Shown: piece after piece, positions 1 to 8,059 of the stretch | Layout of the letters: every line of letters begins with the position of its first letter | How positions within the stretch are numbered: the stretch's first letter is position 1 | Assembly: GCF_001698225.1 (NCBI RefSeq) | Contig: NZ_CP016594.1 | Span: 5,084,001-5,148,000 of the forward strand | Reading direction: 5' to 3' | Origin: Gordonia terrae | GTDB taxonomy: Bacteria > Actinomycetota > Actinomycetes > Mycobacteriales > Mycobacteriaceae | DNA: 64,000 nucleotides | Notes under the pieces: model-generated | The model's database searches: none | Told to the model about the DNA's origin: nothing | What the model saw: only the letters and a program-made list of their open reading frames with translations | Made by a program: the position numbers and the translations under genes

Positions 1-977
1 GTTCGCTCGCCGTCTGCCCTGATCCCTGTCGGTCGCTCGGTTACGAGCCGCATCGCCGGGAACAGCGGGGCCGTCGGGTCGTCGGCGCGCGGGTGCTCGG
101 CAAAGTAGCTCCGCAGTAGGTCGACCGTCGCCGGGGTCAGCGGTACGCGCCTGCGACTGCCTCGGGTCTTCGGGGCGACGTAGCTGGCGACGCCGTCGAC
201 GACCTGCACAGTCCGCTCCACGCGCAACGTTCCCGGCTTCGGGCGGGCGTTCGGGTTCATCGTCCGCGTGGGCAGCTCGACGTCCCCAACCTGCAACCCC
301 GCCAGCTCCGCTGCCCGCAGTCCGGCCCATGCTGCAACGTGGACGTAGACGTTGAACGGCCAGGGCGTCGCTGCGACGAGGGCGGCAACCTGAGTCGCGG
401 TGAGGAACTGGGCCGGGTCGTCTACGACGCCAGCCGTGCCGCCCGTTGCGCTGTGCTCCCCAGGTAGGCGCACGTAATCGGCCGGGTTCGTCGTCAACCG
501 ACCGTCCACCACTGCCTGCGCCAACACCATCCTCACCAGGAAGTAGGCATGCCGGACGGTGCTCGGCTTCTTCCCCGCCCTCACCAGCAGATCGACCCAC
601 TCCGAGATGCGCTCGCGCTTGATTGCGTTGAGCGGGTAGCCGCCGAACACCGCGTCAATCCCCAACGTGCCCATCTCGCCCCGTCGCTCGGTTGCTGGGG
701 CGAGGGCGTACGCGTATCCGCGTCGGGTCGTGGCTTTAAGGTCGTGGCGACTGTCGAGCCATGCCGCCGCCGCTACGCGGAACGTAACGTCACCGGACCT
801 CGGATCGAACGTGGTTCCGCGACGCTGATTGAAGTCGACTGTAGTGGCGTAGGCGTCCGCTTCTTTCCGCGTCCGGAAGCCGCCCTTGGTGCGGTGCTTG
901 CCGTCCGGCGTTCGCCATTTCACTTTGTAGTAGGGCTTGCCGTCCTTCTTGGACGTGAACTTCCTGACCGATGCCAT
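1..977 (-). CDS. int: Tyrosine site-specific integrase, C-terminus cut by the window edge
   Basis: Catalyses integration and excision of the element by tyrosine recombination. I translated 325 residues from the ATG at 977; the frame is open to the edge. Residues 3-46 look like an AP2-type arm-site-binding domain (KFTSKKDGKPYYKVKWR). Residues about 65-170 form the SAM-like core-binding domain. The catalytic domain shows the box I motif AGLRAAEL with Arg221, and the catalytic Lys hairpin APKTRGSRRRVPL with Lys270. The HxxR box and nucleophilic Tyr lie beyond the edge. The start follows the serine recombinase stop (979-981) by one base, so the two are probably co-transcribed. Expected family length is about 380-400 aa. 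Confidence 0.9.
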   Translation of the reverse strand, partial: MASVRKFTSKKDGKPYYKVKWRTPDGKHRTKGGFRTRKEADAYATTVDFNQRRGTTFDPRSGDVTFRVAAAAWLDSRHDLKATTRRGYAYALAPATERRGEMGTLGIDAVFGGYPLNAIKRERISEWVDLLVRAGKKPSTVRHAYFLVRMVLAQAVVDGRLTTNPADYVRLPGEHSATGGTAGVVDDPAQFLTATQVAALVAATPWPFNVYVHVAAWAGLRAAELAGLQVGDVELPTRTMNPNARPKPGTLRVERTVQVVDGVASYVAPKTRGSRRRVPLTPATVDLLRSYFAEHPRADDPTAPLFPAMRLVTERPTGIRADGER

Positions 978-978
978 C

Positions 979-1716
979 TCAGGCCACCCCTTCCCTACTC
1001 AGCACCCGACGAACTGTCGCGTAGTGCCAGCGGTAACCACCACCCGGCGTTGCGATTCCGGCCTCATCGAGCCAGTTAGCGATAGCCTTCGGCCCCAGCC
1101 CTTCCTCGCGGCGCATGCTGACGATCTCCTTCACCACGAGCGGGTCGATACGACTTGGCCGGCCAAGCTTCTTACCCTCGCGCTTCGCTCGGGCCAGCCC
1201 CTCCCTGGTGCGGACGCTGATGCGTCGGCGTTCCTCCGCAGCCACCGCGAGGCGGATGTCGGCGGTGAGTCGCTGGCTGGGTTCGCCGCTGTCCGCGCCC
1301 TCGCAGTCCAGCAGTCGCCAACCATGCAACTCGGCGCGCTTGTAGAGTTCGGCAGCGTCGAGTTGGTCGCGGGTCGCACGGTCTAGTGCCCGCACCAGTA
1401 GCGCATCGGCCATTCCCGCTTCGAGGGCGTTGATCGCGACGGCTCGGCCGTGCATCTCCGCAGCTTTGCCGCCACTCACCACATCGCTTGTAACAGTGAG
1501 CAACTGGTGACCTCGGTCCAGGCAGTACTTGGTCAGGTAATCCTGTTGGGATCGCAGGCCGTAGCCCTTGGTGTCCTGCACGGTTGTTGAAACCCTCACG
1601 TAGCCACTACATTTCAGCGGCTGATACTCGGCCACCTCCGGCTCGGCGGGCTGCGACTTGTCGGCCAAGGCGCGGCGTAACGCCTCCGCTCTGGACGTGG
1701 ACTTGCTCTTGGTCAT
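979..1716 (-). CDS. Small serine recombinase (resolvase/invertase type)
   Basis: A 245-aa serine recombinase. The N-terminal resolvase domain carries YVRVSTTVQ with the nucleophilic Ser43 and the RALDRATRD motif (arginines of the active site). A long helix containing LARAKREGKKLGRP follows, then a C-terminal helix-turn-helix (about residues 195-240, ending in YATVRRVLSR). I chose the ATG at 1716 because AGGAGAG lies 8 bases upstream. The open frame extends to 1854, but that segment is basic, unlike the family, and overlaps a large dyad. It lies directly upstream of the tyrosine integrase. A second recombinase in the same operon is unusual; it could resolve dimers, invert DNA, or be the remnant of another element. 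Confidence 0.85.
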   Translation of the reverse strand: MTKSKSTSRAEALRRALADKSQPAEPEVAEYQPLKCSGYVRVSTTVQDTKGYGLRSQQDYLTKYCLDRGHQLLTVTSDVVSGGKAAEMHGRAVAINALEAGMADALLVRALDRATRDQLDAAELYKRAELHGWRLLDCEGADSGEPSQRLTADIRLAVAAEERRRISVRTREGLARAKREGKKLGRPSRIDPLVVKEIVSMRREEGLGPKAIANWLDEAGIATPGGGYRWHYATVRRVLSREGVA

Positions 1717-1758
1717 CGTGCTCTCTCCTGCGTCTCGGCATAGTGCGTGGTGGACGGG

Positions 1759-1797
1759 CGTCGGAAACGTGAAACGGTCGTTACCACGGTTCCGACG
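1759..1797. promoter_or_regulatory. 39-bp imperfect dyad upstream of the serine recombinase
   Basis: Arms CGTCGGAA-a-CGTG (1759-1771) and CACG-g-TTCCGACG (1785-1797) pair with one mismatch. The interval holds a second small dyad, AACG-GT-CGTT (1773-1782). The site lies 43-81 bases before the recombinase ATG. It could be an operator, a recombination (res-like) subsite, or an RNA hairpin. The structure is seen directly; the function is inference. Confidence 0.5.
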
Positions 1798-2167
1798 ACG
1801 CAGACGGTACGCCACCTCAACACTGCCGATACGTCCACAGTTGTTCGGTGGCAACTTATTTCGTGCCCCTTAGGTCCCGCCCGGACCCTCCGAGTCTCGC
1901 TACGATCGCGGTTCTACCCAGGTAGCTCCAACGCTCCCCACGTTGAACGGTCGGTCGGCCTACCGGGAAGGGTCCGGCGTCTCAGCGGCTTAGCGTGGCG
2001 ATGGACGTGGCCGGCGTGGGGCGGATAGCCGAGGCGGGTCGGTGCGGGAGGTTATCGACGGCCAGACGGAAACAGGCATTCAAGTCGGTGACTAGATCGG
2101 TCGCCAGCAGCTCGCCCAGCGCGAAGTCGCTTAGATTCCCTCTCGCGCGAAGCCCCCTCCTCTTCTT
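1798..2167. other. Intergenic region, no gene recognised
   Basis: About 370 bases lie between the recombinase leader and the CTAG array. I find no reading frame with a ribosome site and no recognisable RNA. It probably contains the promoter of the recombinase-integrase pair on the minus strand, but I cannot point to convincing -35/-10 boxes. Confidence 0.4.
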
Positions 2168-2272
2168 CTAGTTCTTCTAGGGGTATCTAGTTCCTCTAGG
2201 TGCCCCTGGGTACTTCTGGACGTCTCATCGGTACGTTTTCTTGGTCCGACCTAGGGGACCTAGCGGCACTAG
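2168..2272. repeat. CTAG array with about 9-bp phasing (iteron-like)
   Basis: CTAG occurs at 2168, 2177, 2187, 2196 and again at 2251, 2260, 2269, with spacings of 9, 10, 9 and then 9, 9. Degenerate CTGG units continue the phase at 2206 and 2216. CTAG is normally rare in such GC-rich genomes. The array lies downstream of the prim-pol/ATPase gene and upstream of the recombinase operon, where an origin (iterons) or a repressor cluster would be plausible. Pattern seen directly; role inferred. Confidence 0.6.
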
Positions 2273-2283
2273 GGGAAGGGGTA

Positions 2284-2319
2284 CGAGAAGGGGGAAACCC
2301 TTTCCCCTACGCCTTCTCG
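2284..2319 (-). terminator. Hairpin after the prim-pol/ATPase gene
   Basis: Inverted repeat CGAGAAG GGGGAAA-CCC-TTTCCCC-TACGC-CTTCTCG gives 14 base pairs with one 5-base bulge. It begins about 10 bases after the stop codon of the minus-strand gene ending at 2329. There is no T-tract, so it may be a non-canonical actinobacterial terminator or a structure linked to the neighbouring CTAG array. Confidence 0.5.
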
Positions 2320-2328
2320 GGTGCGCTT

Positions 2329-4581
2329 TCAGCCGCTCCCCGTCCGGTTCGAGTCGTCTCCCGGTTTCATGCGGCCAGGCAGGGACCACGTCCAGTGGTC
2401 AATCTGCATGCTCTCACCCCTCCGCACCGGCGTCTTGTTGACCAACAAGCGTTTCGCCGCATTGGTCACTGTCCGCTCGGAACATCCCGCCTCGGCCGCC
2501 ACAGCCCTACGAACCTCCTTCGCATCGCGGGGCCCATCAGCCAACATCTCTCGAATCAGACGCTCAGCTTCATCGCGGGCGGGAGCACTGGTCCGAGCAT
2601 CAGTCTTGGCTCCGTCCGCCCCGACGAGTTGGTCTGCGCTTTCCTCTAGAACACCGGCCCAGCGGACGACCGGCGAGTCTGGATCGCTAGGGCTGGAGCG
2701 TAGTTCGTACCCCATCGTCTTCGGTGCTCGGGCAAGGTTCCCTTTGGTGGACGCGAGGGCGTGTGTTGCGTTGGTGTTCTCGCGATCCTCGCTCGGGTCC
2801 AGCTTCGCCGCCAACAGGACCGACCTCGCGAGCGCTGTAAAGGCGATAGATCCTCCCCCACGATGCTTCGCGCTCATACCCGTGCCCTTGTTGAGGTGGC
2901 GCACGAGGACGATCGCAGCTCCAGTTTGCTCAGCGACATCCGCGAGGGTCATGAGCGCCTTGCGGTTTGCGGTATCGCTACCTGGCTTTACCGCGTCCGA
3001 CATGAAGGCGCTGATCGGGTCGATCACGACCAGCTTCGCGTCTACCTCTTCGATTGCGCGGCGCAGCTTGTCCACGTCGTCGGGAACGAGGAACGGAATC
3101 GGCTGTCCGTTTGCGTCTCGCGGTCTTGCCATTGCCGAAACATGGTCCAGGTCGGCCTTCGCTGCGCGCAGTCGCGGGACCACCGTGTCGGCTAGGTCAT
3201 CCTCCACGCCCACGAGGACAACAGAGGCCGGGGCGGTCAGCCCTTTCTCGTTGCGGCTAGTGTCGCCGCTGATGTCGACGCGTGGCCACGGGCCACCGTT
3301 GCTCACCATCGCCGCGAGCTTCAGCGTCATGGTCGACTTGCCGACATCTGGTTCGCCCTCGAAGATCGTGAGCTTGCCCAGCGGAATCCAGGGGTGCCAT
3401 AACCATTGCACCTTAGTCGGTGTCACCTGAGCCAGCGACTGCGTGAACTGGCGTCCATCGTCCTGCGGCGGCGGATCGGCGCGTTGACCCCGCCGATGAA
3501 GGCGGTAGACGTTGCCCTTCGGGTTGTCCGGGTGCCACATGCCGCCGGGTGCAAACGCTTCGCGCGCCAACGCCACGTCGTCTTCGCTCCCGATCAAACG
3601 CGCCTTGCGCTCGCGCAGCTCGCTTGGGTCGGTGGATACCACTTGCGCTGCCGCCCACGCTGCGGTCGCTTGAAACTCGCGGTCGTCGGGACGTCTACGC
3701 CTCCCCTTCAATTCGTTCTCGTCGCCGTCGTCCGGGCGGAACGCGTCCTCGAACGCGGCACGGAGCCTTTCGGTCGCTTCCCGCGCGGGGTACAAACCCG
3801 CCATCGCATCGCGATAGGCCATCGGAATCACTTTTACCAGCGCGTCATGTCTCGACATCCCCTCGGCGACCATCGCGGAGAACTTGTCTAGGGGCACCTC
3901 AAGCAACTCGGGACGCGCGGAGTCCACATAGCTGTCGAGGAAGTCGGTCAACTCCTGCCGTGCCAGCGGTGCAGCCTGTACCCCCGATGCCTCCCGTAGA
4001 CACTCGCGCAACCGCTTGGGGAGGCGAGGGACCGGCCCCGTCTTCACCCAGCGGTACTCACCGTCGTTGTCGACGTGCTCGGTGGGAGCGACGATGATGA
4101 CGCCGTTCTTTCCGCGAACCTCACCGAACTGCGCGAAGGCTCCGGCGCTGTTGCCAAAGTTGCCGTCGTTGACGAACAGGTAGTGCCCGCGATCAGGGTT
4201 AGACGAGTCCGCGCGGCGGGACCGCTGCGATACGCCTTGGCGTAGTGCCGCAACAAGTTCGTCGGGCAGGTCAGCCAGAGGTTTATCGAGATCGAATACA
4301 ACCAGACCGCTCCGGCCAACGTGCAGAGCTATTCCGTAGTCGGGATTCCTACCCCACCAGCGCCGCACTACAACTGGGTCGCGGCTGGACTTCTCGTGCC
4401 ACCCCTTGCCGACGACACTGCCGGGATTCTTGGTGCCCGGCTTCACAGGCAGGACGTAGAACCCAGCCGCGGCGTACGCCTGGGCAGCATCACCGTTGAC
4501 GACAATTCCCGACACATCGGGGACGGTAGGTGGTCGGGACTCGTCGTCAGCTGCATCGAACGACGGGTTAGGTAGGATCAT
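2329..4581 (-). CDS. Bifunctional primase-polymerase / AAA+ ATPase replication protein
   Basis: 750 aa; probably initiates replication of the excised element. Residues about 25-205 form an archaeo-eukaryotic prim-pol domain: YVLPVKPGTKNP, the catalytic acid pair in VVFDLDKP, and GHYLF. A middle region of about 150 residues follows. The C-terminal half is a RecA/RepA-like ATPase with Walker A GEPDVGKST (about residues 408-416) and Walker B KLVVIDPISAFM (about 520). It ends in a winged-helix-like segment (about 680-735, CSERTVTNAAKRLLV). Fusions of this kind are common in phage satellites and plasmids. It lies downstream of the excisionase and Cys-pair genes. A weak AGAAAG precedes the ATG. Confidence 0.88.
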   Translation of the reverse strand: MILPNPSFDAADDESRPPTVPDVSGIVVNGDAAQAYAAAGFYVLPVKPGTKNPGSVVGKGWHEKSSRDPVVVRRWWGRNPDYGIALHVGRSGLVVFDLDKPLADLPDELVAALRQGVSQRSRRADSSNPDRGHYLFVNDGNFGNSAGAFAQFGEVRGKNGVIIVAPTEHVDNDGEYRWVKTGPVPRLPKRLRECLREASGVQAAPLARQELTDFLDSYVDSARPELLEVPLDKFSAMVAEGMSRHDALVKVIPMAYRDAMAGLYPAREATERLRAAFEDAFRPDDGDENELKGRRRRPDDREFQATAAWAAAQVVSTDPSELRERKARLIGSEDDVALAREAFAPGGMWHPDNPKGNVYRLHRRGQRADPPPQDDGRQFTQSLAQVTPTKVQWLWHPWIPLGKLTIFEGEPDVGKSTMTLKLAAMVSNGGPWPRVDISGDTSRNEKGLTAPASVVLVGVEDDLADTVVPRLRAAKADLDHVSAMARPRDANGQPIPFLVPDDVDKLRRAIEEVDAKLVVIDPISAFMSDAVKPGSDTANRKALMTLADVAEQTGAAIVLVRHLNKGTGMSAKHRGGGSIAFTALARSVLLAAKLDPSEDRENTNATHALASTKGNLARAPKTMGYELRSSPSDPDSPVVRWAGVLEESADQLVGADGAKTDARTSAPARDEAERLIREMLADGPRDAKEVRRAVAAEAGCSERTVTNAAKRLLVNKTPVRRGESMQIDHWTWSLPGRMKPGDDSNRTGSG

Positions 4582-4647
4582 GTTGCGAGTCTTTCTGTTG
4601 CGCAGATGGATTCGAAACCAGGTTGCCCGCTCCCTGGATCAAAGTCG

Positions 4648-4689
4648 CTGGCGTCCACAGAGCTTCATCCCGGCCTCTGTGGACGCCAG
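4648..4689 (-). terminator. 15-bp perfect hairpin between the 327-aa gene and the prim-pol gene
   Basis: CTGGCGTCCACAGAG (4648-4662) is the exact reverse complement of 4675-4689, with a 12-base loop. It sits 25 bases past the stop of the gene ending at 4714 and about 70 bases before the prim-pol start. It probably separates the two transcripts, partly or fully. No T-run follows on the minus strand. Confidence 0.65.
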
Positions 4690-4713
4690 TCGGCTTCTAC
4701 GGGCTGGCGAAGG

Positions 4714-5697
4714 CTAGAGCCATCGGTCCTCAAACCACCCGTGATCGTCGTGGAAACCATCGTTGCGAACGACATCCAGAGAGTTGTCTAGTAGCTTCAG
4801 CTCGTAGACGTCGGTCGCGTCGCATAGGCACGTGGAGCAGATCGGCAGAACATGAATCCGTTGCCCTCGGCGTACGACCACCCCGCCCCAGTCCGGCGCT
4901 CGGTCCCCTCCTGCGCGCTCACAGAAGATGCATGTTGAAGCGAAGCGGTGCATCAGCCAAGAGACGAGCCTCCGGACCGACCATGCCTCCTGCGGCTCTG
5001 CGTCTTTGCTCGATGCGGGACGCGCCCACGGTTCGGTGTCCTCCGAAAGATCATCGTCGAAGTCTTCGAAGTCGAAATCGAAGTCATCCAAGTCCTCGTC
5101 GCCATCCTCTTCGTCCCTGGGGCGAAGGGGGAGGACAGGGCAGGCCGGACCATCTTCGTCGCGTGGCGAGTTGTCTCGCGGAGGAAGGCAGCTGACGTTG
5201 TCGTACGGCAGCACCGACGCAAACGGGTTCGCAATGGTCGGGAATGCAACCAGCGCACCCCCGACGCACGGCGCAGCAGGATCGTGGAGGATGACCTCCA
5301 GTTGCCCAGCAACACCCAGGACGGCCAGATCAAGCATGCCCTCGTATGTCTCTACCCGATCGGCCCGCAGCAGGGCCGGGTCCGTCGCGTCCCGCAGCTC
5401 GTCCGTCGTGTAGCCGCCGAGACGGAAGTCGAGCATGCACCGTCTGGCCAAGTTCGAGAACATGTACTCCAGCAGCTCTGCCAGGTCCGATGAATCAGGG
5501 TAGGTCACCGGCGTATCCACCACCTCGGCGAGTACCGGACCCACAATTGGATTCGACCTCGCCCCAGGGGAGTACCGCTTGACGTCGCGGAGACTCGCCT
5601 CATCCGCATCCACTTCAGGGTTTGTAGTCCTATGCCGCAAAGCCATGTTCGCCATGGAGGACTTCGCCATAGCCCTCGCACGGCGTTCCGGCGTCAT
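4714..5697 (-). CDS. Unknown 327-aa protein with acidic tract and Cys pairs
   Basis: I do not recognise the family. The ATG at 5697 overlaps the stop of the HTH gene as ATGA, so translation is probably coupled; the frame also opens at 5739 but that would overlap by 46 bases. Residues about 190-240 are extremely acidic (EEDGDEDLDDFDFDFEDFDD). Near the C-terminus CIFC and CSTC pairs, about 36 residues apart, could form a zinc ribbon. Position between an excisionase-like gene and a replication protein suggests a role in element replication or host takeover. An acidic tract could imply DNA mimicry, but that is speculation. Confidence 0.7.
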   Translation of the reverse strand: MTPERRARAMAKSSMANMALRHRTTNPEVDADEASLRDVKRYSPGARSNPIVGPVLAEVVDTPVTYPDSSDLAELLEYMFSNLARRCMLDFRLGGYTTDELRDATDPALLRADRVETYEGMLDLAVLGVAGQLEVILHDPAAPCVGGALVAFPTIANPFASVLPYDNVSCLPPRDNSPRDEDGPACPVLPLRPRDEEDGDEDLDDFDFDFEDFDDDLSEDTEPWARPASSKDAEPQEAWSVRRLVSWLMHRFASTCIFCERAGGDRAPDWGGVVVRRGQRIHVLPICSTCLCDATDVYELKLLDNSLDVVRNDGFHDDHGWFEDRWL

Positions 5698-5942
5698 GCT
5701 GCACCGCCCGTGCCCTCGCGTCGCATACTTTCGAGCCATGCCCTGACATCGTTCTCGCTGTACAGGTTTCGGTTCGCGACACGGTACGTGGGCAGATGTC
5801 CGTCTATCGTTTGCCAGCGCACGAATCGTTCCGTGATAGCTGGTACCCCAAGCGCTCTGCAGAACTCCACGACGCCCTGGCGGTTCATCGTAGGCAGCGT
5901 GGGATCAGATTCGGTAGATAGAGGTGGTCGGATTTCAGTCAT
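5694..5942 (-). CDS. Excisionase-like / AlpA-type HTH DNA-binding protein
   Basis: 82 aa. The core GVVEFCRALGVPAITERFVRWQTIDGHLPTYRVANRNLYSENDVRAWLES fits a MerR/AlpA-like winged helix used by recombination directionality factors: a helix-turn-helix followed by a short wing and a final helix. It is the first gene of a coupled pair with the 327-aa gene (ATGA overlap). Its ribosome site GAGGGG lies in a 13-bp palindrome just upstream. It probably directs excision with the integrase, or regulates the replication genes. The role is inferred from size, fold pattern and position. Confidence 0.7.
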   Translation of the reverse strand: MTEIRPPLSTESDPTLPTMNRQGVVEFCRALGVPAITERFVRWQTIDGHLPTYRVANRNLYSENDVRAWLESMRREGTGGAA

Positions 5943-5946
5943 GATC

Positions 5947-5959
5947 GAGGGGTCCCCTC
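5947..5959 (-). promoter_or_regulatory. Palindrome covering the ribosome site of the HTH gene
   Basis: GAGGGG-T-CCCCTC is a perfect 13-base palindrome 4 bases upstream of the start codon at 5942. The only purine-rich ribosome site (GAGGGG) is inside it. It may act as an operator or as an RNA hairpin that limits translation. Confidence 0.4.
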
Positions 5960-6328
5960 AGGCCAGCGCCGCCCGCAAACAGCGGCAAGTCAACAAGGAT
6001 TGATGACCCTGGGCGTGACGCGACCAACCCGGCTCGCCCTATCCTCGCTGCGCTGGATTCCGTCACCCTTTCGGGGCGTCTCCAGGGCCTGCGACGCGCG
6101 TTCGTTCGCTAATGGAGGGCCTTTGCCTACCTCGGGTACTTTCCGAAGCCGCCTCTAACTATACCGCCATCGATTCGGAGTCGTAGCTCTTCCGTTCGCT
6201 GGGATCACACTGCAGCACAGCACTTATCCCAGATACTCACTTCTGAGGCTTTCGCGCCGGTAGCCACGTACCGACCCAAAATCTCGACTCGCCAGAGGGC
6301 GACTCCTGATATGACGCAGATCACACGG
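5960..6328. other. Intergenic region, no gene recognised
   Basis: About 370 bases between the HTH gene and the 89-aa gene. Short frames exist on both strands, but none has a ribosome site or family resemblance. A TTGACT on the minus strand near 5988-5993 could be a -35 box for the excisionase operon. Nothing else stands out. Confidence 0.35.
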
Positions 6329-6598
6329 CTACAGCACCCGTCGGACCCGCTTCGTCGGTAGCGGAGCTGTGGGAGGAGGAAGCAACCGAGCTTGCGACTC
6401 GACCGCCTCAGCTGTGGTGTCGCTTGCGACTGTGCCGCGATAGGTGTGTCCACCCTCCACGCTCAGCGGGGTGACGATCGGACCTGGGTTGCCCGGCATG
6501 GCGCCCCGCGCCGGACGATAGGGATCAGTCGTGTTGCGGCGACCGTTCGACCGCCCCGTCGAGAACTCCGATTCGCCGGGGTCTTGTGAGCGACGCAT
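6329..6598 (-). CDS. Unknown 89-aa protein downstream of the capsid gene
   Basis: Small basic protein without a recognised domain. It is Pro/Gly-rich in the middle (PYRPARGAMPGNPGPIV) and ends in PPPTAPLPTKRVRRVL. It is supported by a near-perfect ribosome site, AAGGAGA, 4 bases before the ATG at 6598. It follows the capsid gene by 85 bases with a hairpin in between. It could be a decoration or capsid-accessory protein by position, but there is no sequence evidence for this. Confidence 0.6.
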   Translation of the reverse strand: MRRSQDPGESEFSTGRSNGRRNTTDPYRPARGAMPGNPGPIVTPLSVEGGHTYRGTVASDTTAEAVESQARLLPPPTAPLPTKRVRRVL

Positions 6599-6617
6599 TG
6601 TGTCTCCTTAGATGGGT

Positions 6618-6668
6618 CTGCCCCGCCTCGGTTGAGCTCGGGGAGGTGAGCTAGCCGGGGCGGGGCAG
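6618..6668 (-). terminator. Hairpin between the capsid gene and the 89-aa gene
   Basis: CTGCCCCGCCTCGG (6618-6631) pairs with CCGGGGCGGGGCAG (6655-6668), 13 of 14 bases, loop 23. It lies 16 bases after the capsid stop. It may terminate or attenuate, lowering expression of the downstream 89-aa gene relative to capsid. Confidence 0.55.
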
Positions 6669-6683
6669 GTTTCGAATGCCGGG

Positions 6684-7850
6684 TCAGACTGCGAACGTGG
6701 GCGGTTCGTAGTCGCCCGTCGCCTTCACCTGGATTACAGCGGCCGCACCGCGACGACGGGTGCCAACACCGAACGACCTCTGGAGGTAGGAGTTCTGGAG
6801 AGGGTACTTCTCCGCCCCTGGGATGACCCGCAAGCCGTGATAGGCGGTGTTGTTGTGCTGCCGAATCGCGACCGGGTTGACTTCCGAGTTGGGTCCGCCC
6901 GTCGCCGCGACTGCCACATACCCGGCGGGAATCAGGTTCGATGTGATTACGAGCGCGTGCCCGTAGCTTCCGAAGACTGGCAGACCCTTGTAGGTTCCGG
7001 GTGCCTGCTGACCGACGATCGTCTCCTCAGTGAGATATGCCGGAGCTGACTCCGAAAGCACAAAGTCGTACTTGGCAATTGGGCCACCGTCACGGGACTC
7101 TTCACCGCGTCGGAATGTCGCGATCACGTCCGCATCGAATTCGTTGCACAAGATAATGAGCTGGGACCCGGCCACAGGGCCATAACCCTTGGACGTAATG
7201 GTCTTGATGGCCTCTTCGAGGTCCCCGGAGTCGATTGTGTTGGCACCGCTGACGAGGTAGTGCGACGTGGTTTCGGGAAATTCAACTCCCATGTATGGCG
7301 GCGGGGCGATCCCGTCGTTGCCGTTGTAGAGGCCATATACAGTCGTTGCATCCTCATTGGCGCCGGGAGTTGGGTCAAACAACCGATTCAGCACAGTCCC
7401 GGTCAGCAAGCGGTTGTCGGCCTCGATTGCCTGAGTGAGGTTGGCGTCGAGCTGCCTCGAATCGGCGTCGCGCAGGAACTTCCATGTCGTGCCCAGGCGC
7501 AGATCGTAGTCGTGAAAGGTGTAGCCGAGGCGCAGGACTTCCGCCTCAGCACGCCCCGATACCGGAACACCAAACTCGGACGCTTCCTCAAACTTCATCT
7601 GCGCCAACGTCTGCGGCACGGCCTCGCCTCGCAGCGTCGTATAGAAGCTCAGCAGCGACGCAATCGAGGTGCGCTCCTCGTTCCAGACGTCGAGCACCGC
7701 CGCCCACTCGTCCCAGATGACGTTGAGGTCGATGCCGTCGGCGGTGGAGTTGACGAGGACGTCAGCCTGGTTGCTGATACCTCGGCCTCGCCGGACTTCC
7801 GCACCGAAGATGGGCGCGAGTGCGAGCTGGCGGATGGATTGCACGGACAT
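6684..7850 (-). CDS. Phage major capsid protein-like (HK97-type)
   Basis: 388 aa with the composition and length of a tailed-phage major capsid protein. Its C-terminal half shows features typical of the HK97 fold, such as TYKGLPVFGSYGHALVITSNLIPAGYVAVAATGG and HGLRVIPGAEKYPLQNSYLQRSFG. A strong AGGGGAGA site precedes the ATG. No prohead protease, portal or terminase lies nearby. A lone capsid gene in a small integrative element suggests redirection of a helper phage's head size, or a defective remnant. The capsid call is from sequence resemblance; the role is inference. Confidence 0.72.
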   Translation of the reverse strand: MSVQSIRQLALAPIFGAEVRRGRGISNQADVLVNSTADGIDLNVIWDEWAAVLDVWNEERTSIASLLSFYTTLRGEAVPQTLAQMKFEEASEFGVPVSGRAEAEVLRLGYTFHDYDLRLGTTWKFLRDADSRQLDANLTQAIEADNRLLTGTVLNRLFDPTPGANEDATTVYGLYNGNDGIAPPPYMGVEFPETTSHYLVSGANTIDSGDLEEAIKTITSKGYGPVAGSQLIILCNEFDADVIATFRRGEESRDGGPIAKYDFVLSESAPAYLTEETIVGQQAPGTYKGLPVFGSYGHALVITSNLIPAGYVAVAATGGPNSEVNPVAIRQHNNTAYHGLRVIPGAEKYPLQNSYLQRSFGVGTRRRGAAAVIQVKATGDYEPPTFAV

Positions 7851-8059
7851 GGTTGTCTCCCCTGCTGTTTGGGTGGCGGGATCTGAGGGTTGCTCTAGCT
7901 CCAGGCCACCAGCCGAGGGAGTTGCTACGCACCGCGCAGCGGGATGAGCGGAGTATGAGGTGAGCCTGTCGCCTCCGACGACGGCTCGGCCCTAACTCTA
8001 CACGCGTCGATGACGAACTAGATTGTCATGCGGTAGTTTTGGCGTTGGCCACGACTCTC
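7851..8059. other. Intergenic region between the HNH and capsid genes
   Basis: About 210 bases. It should contain the capsid promoter on the minus strand and the end of the HNH transcript. I see no gene. There is a short imperfect inverted repeat around 7963-7990 but no clear terminator. Confidence 0.35.

Noticed and set aside
2321..3430. 369-aa plus-strand frame over the prim-pol/ATPase gene
   Set aside because: Shadow of the ATPase region, whose Walker motifs are clear on the minus strand.
4928..5413. Ser/Lys-rich plus-strand frame opposite the acidic tract
   Set aside because: Mirror image of the Asp/Glu-coding repeat in the opposite gene; no ribosome site.
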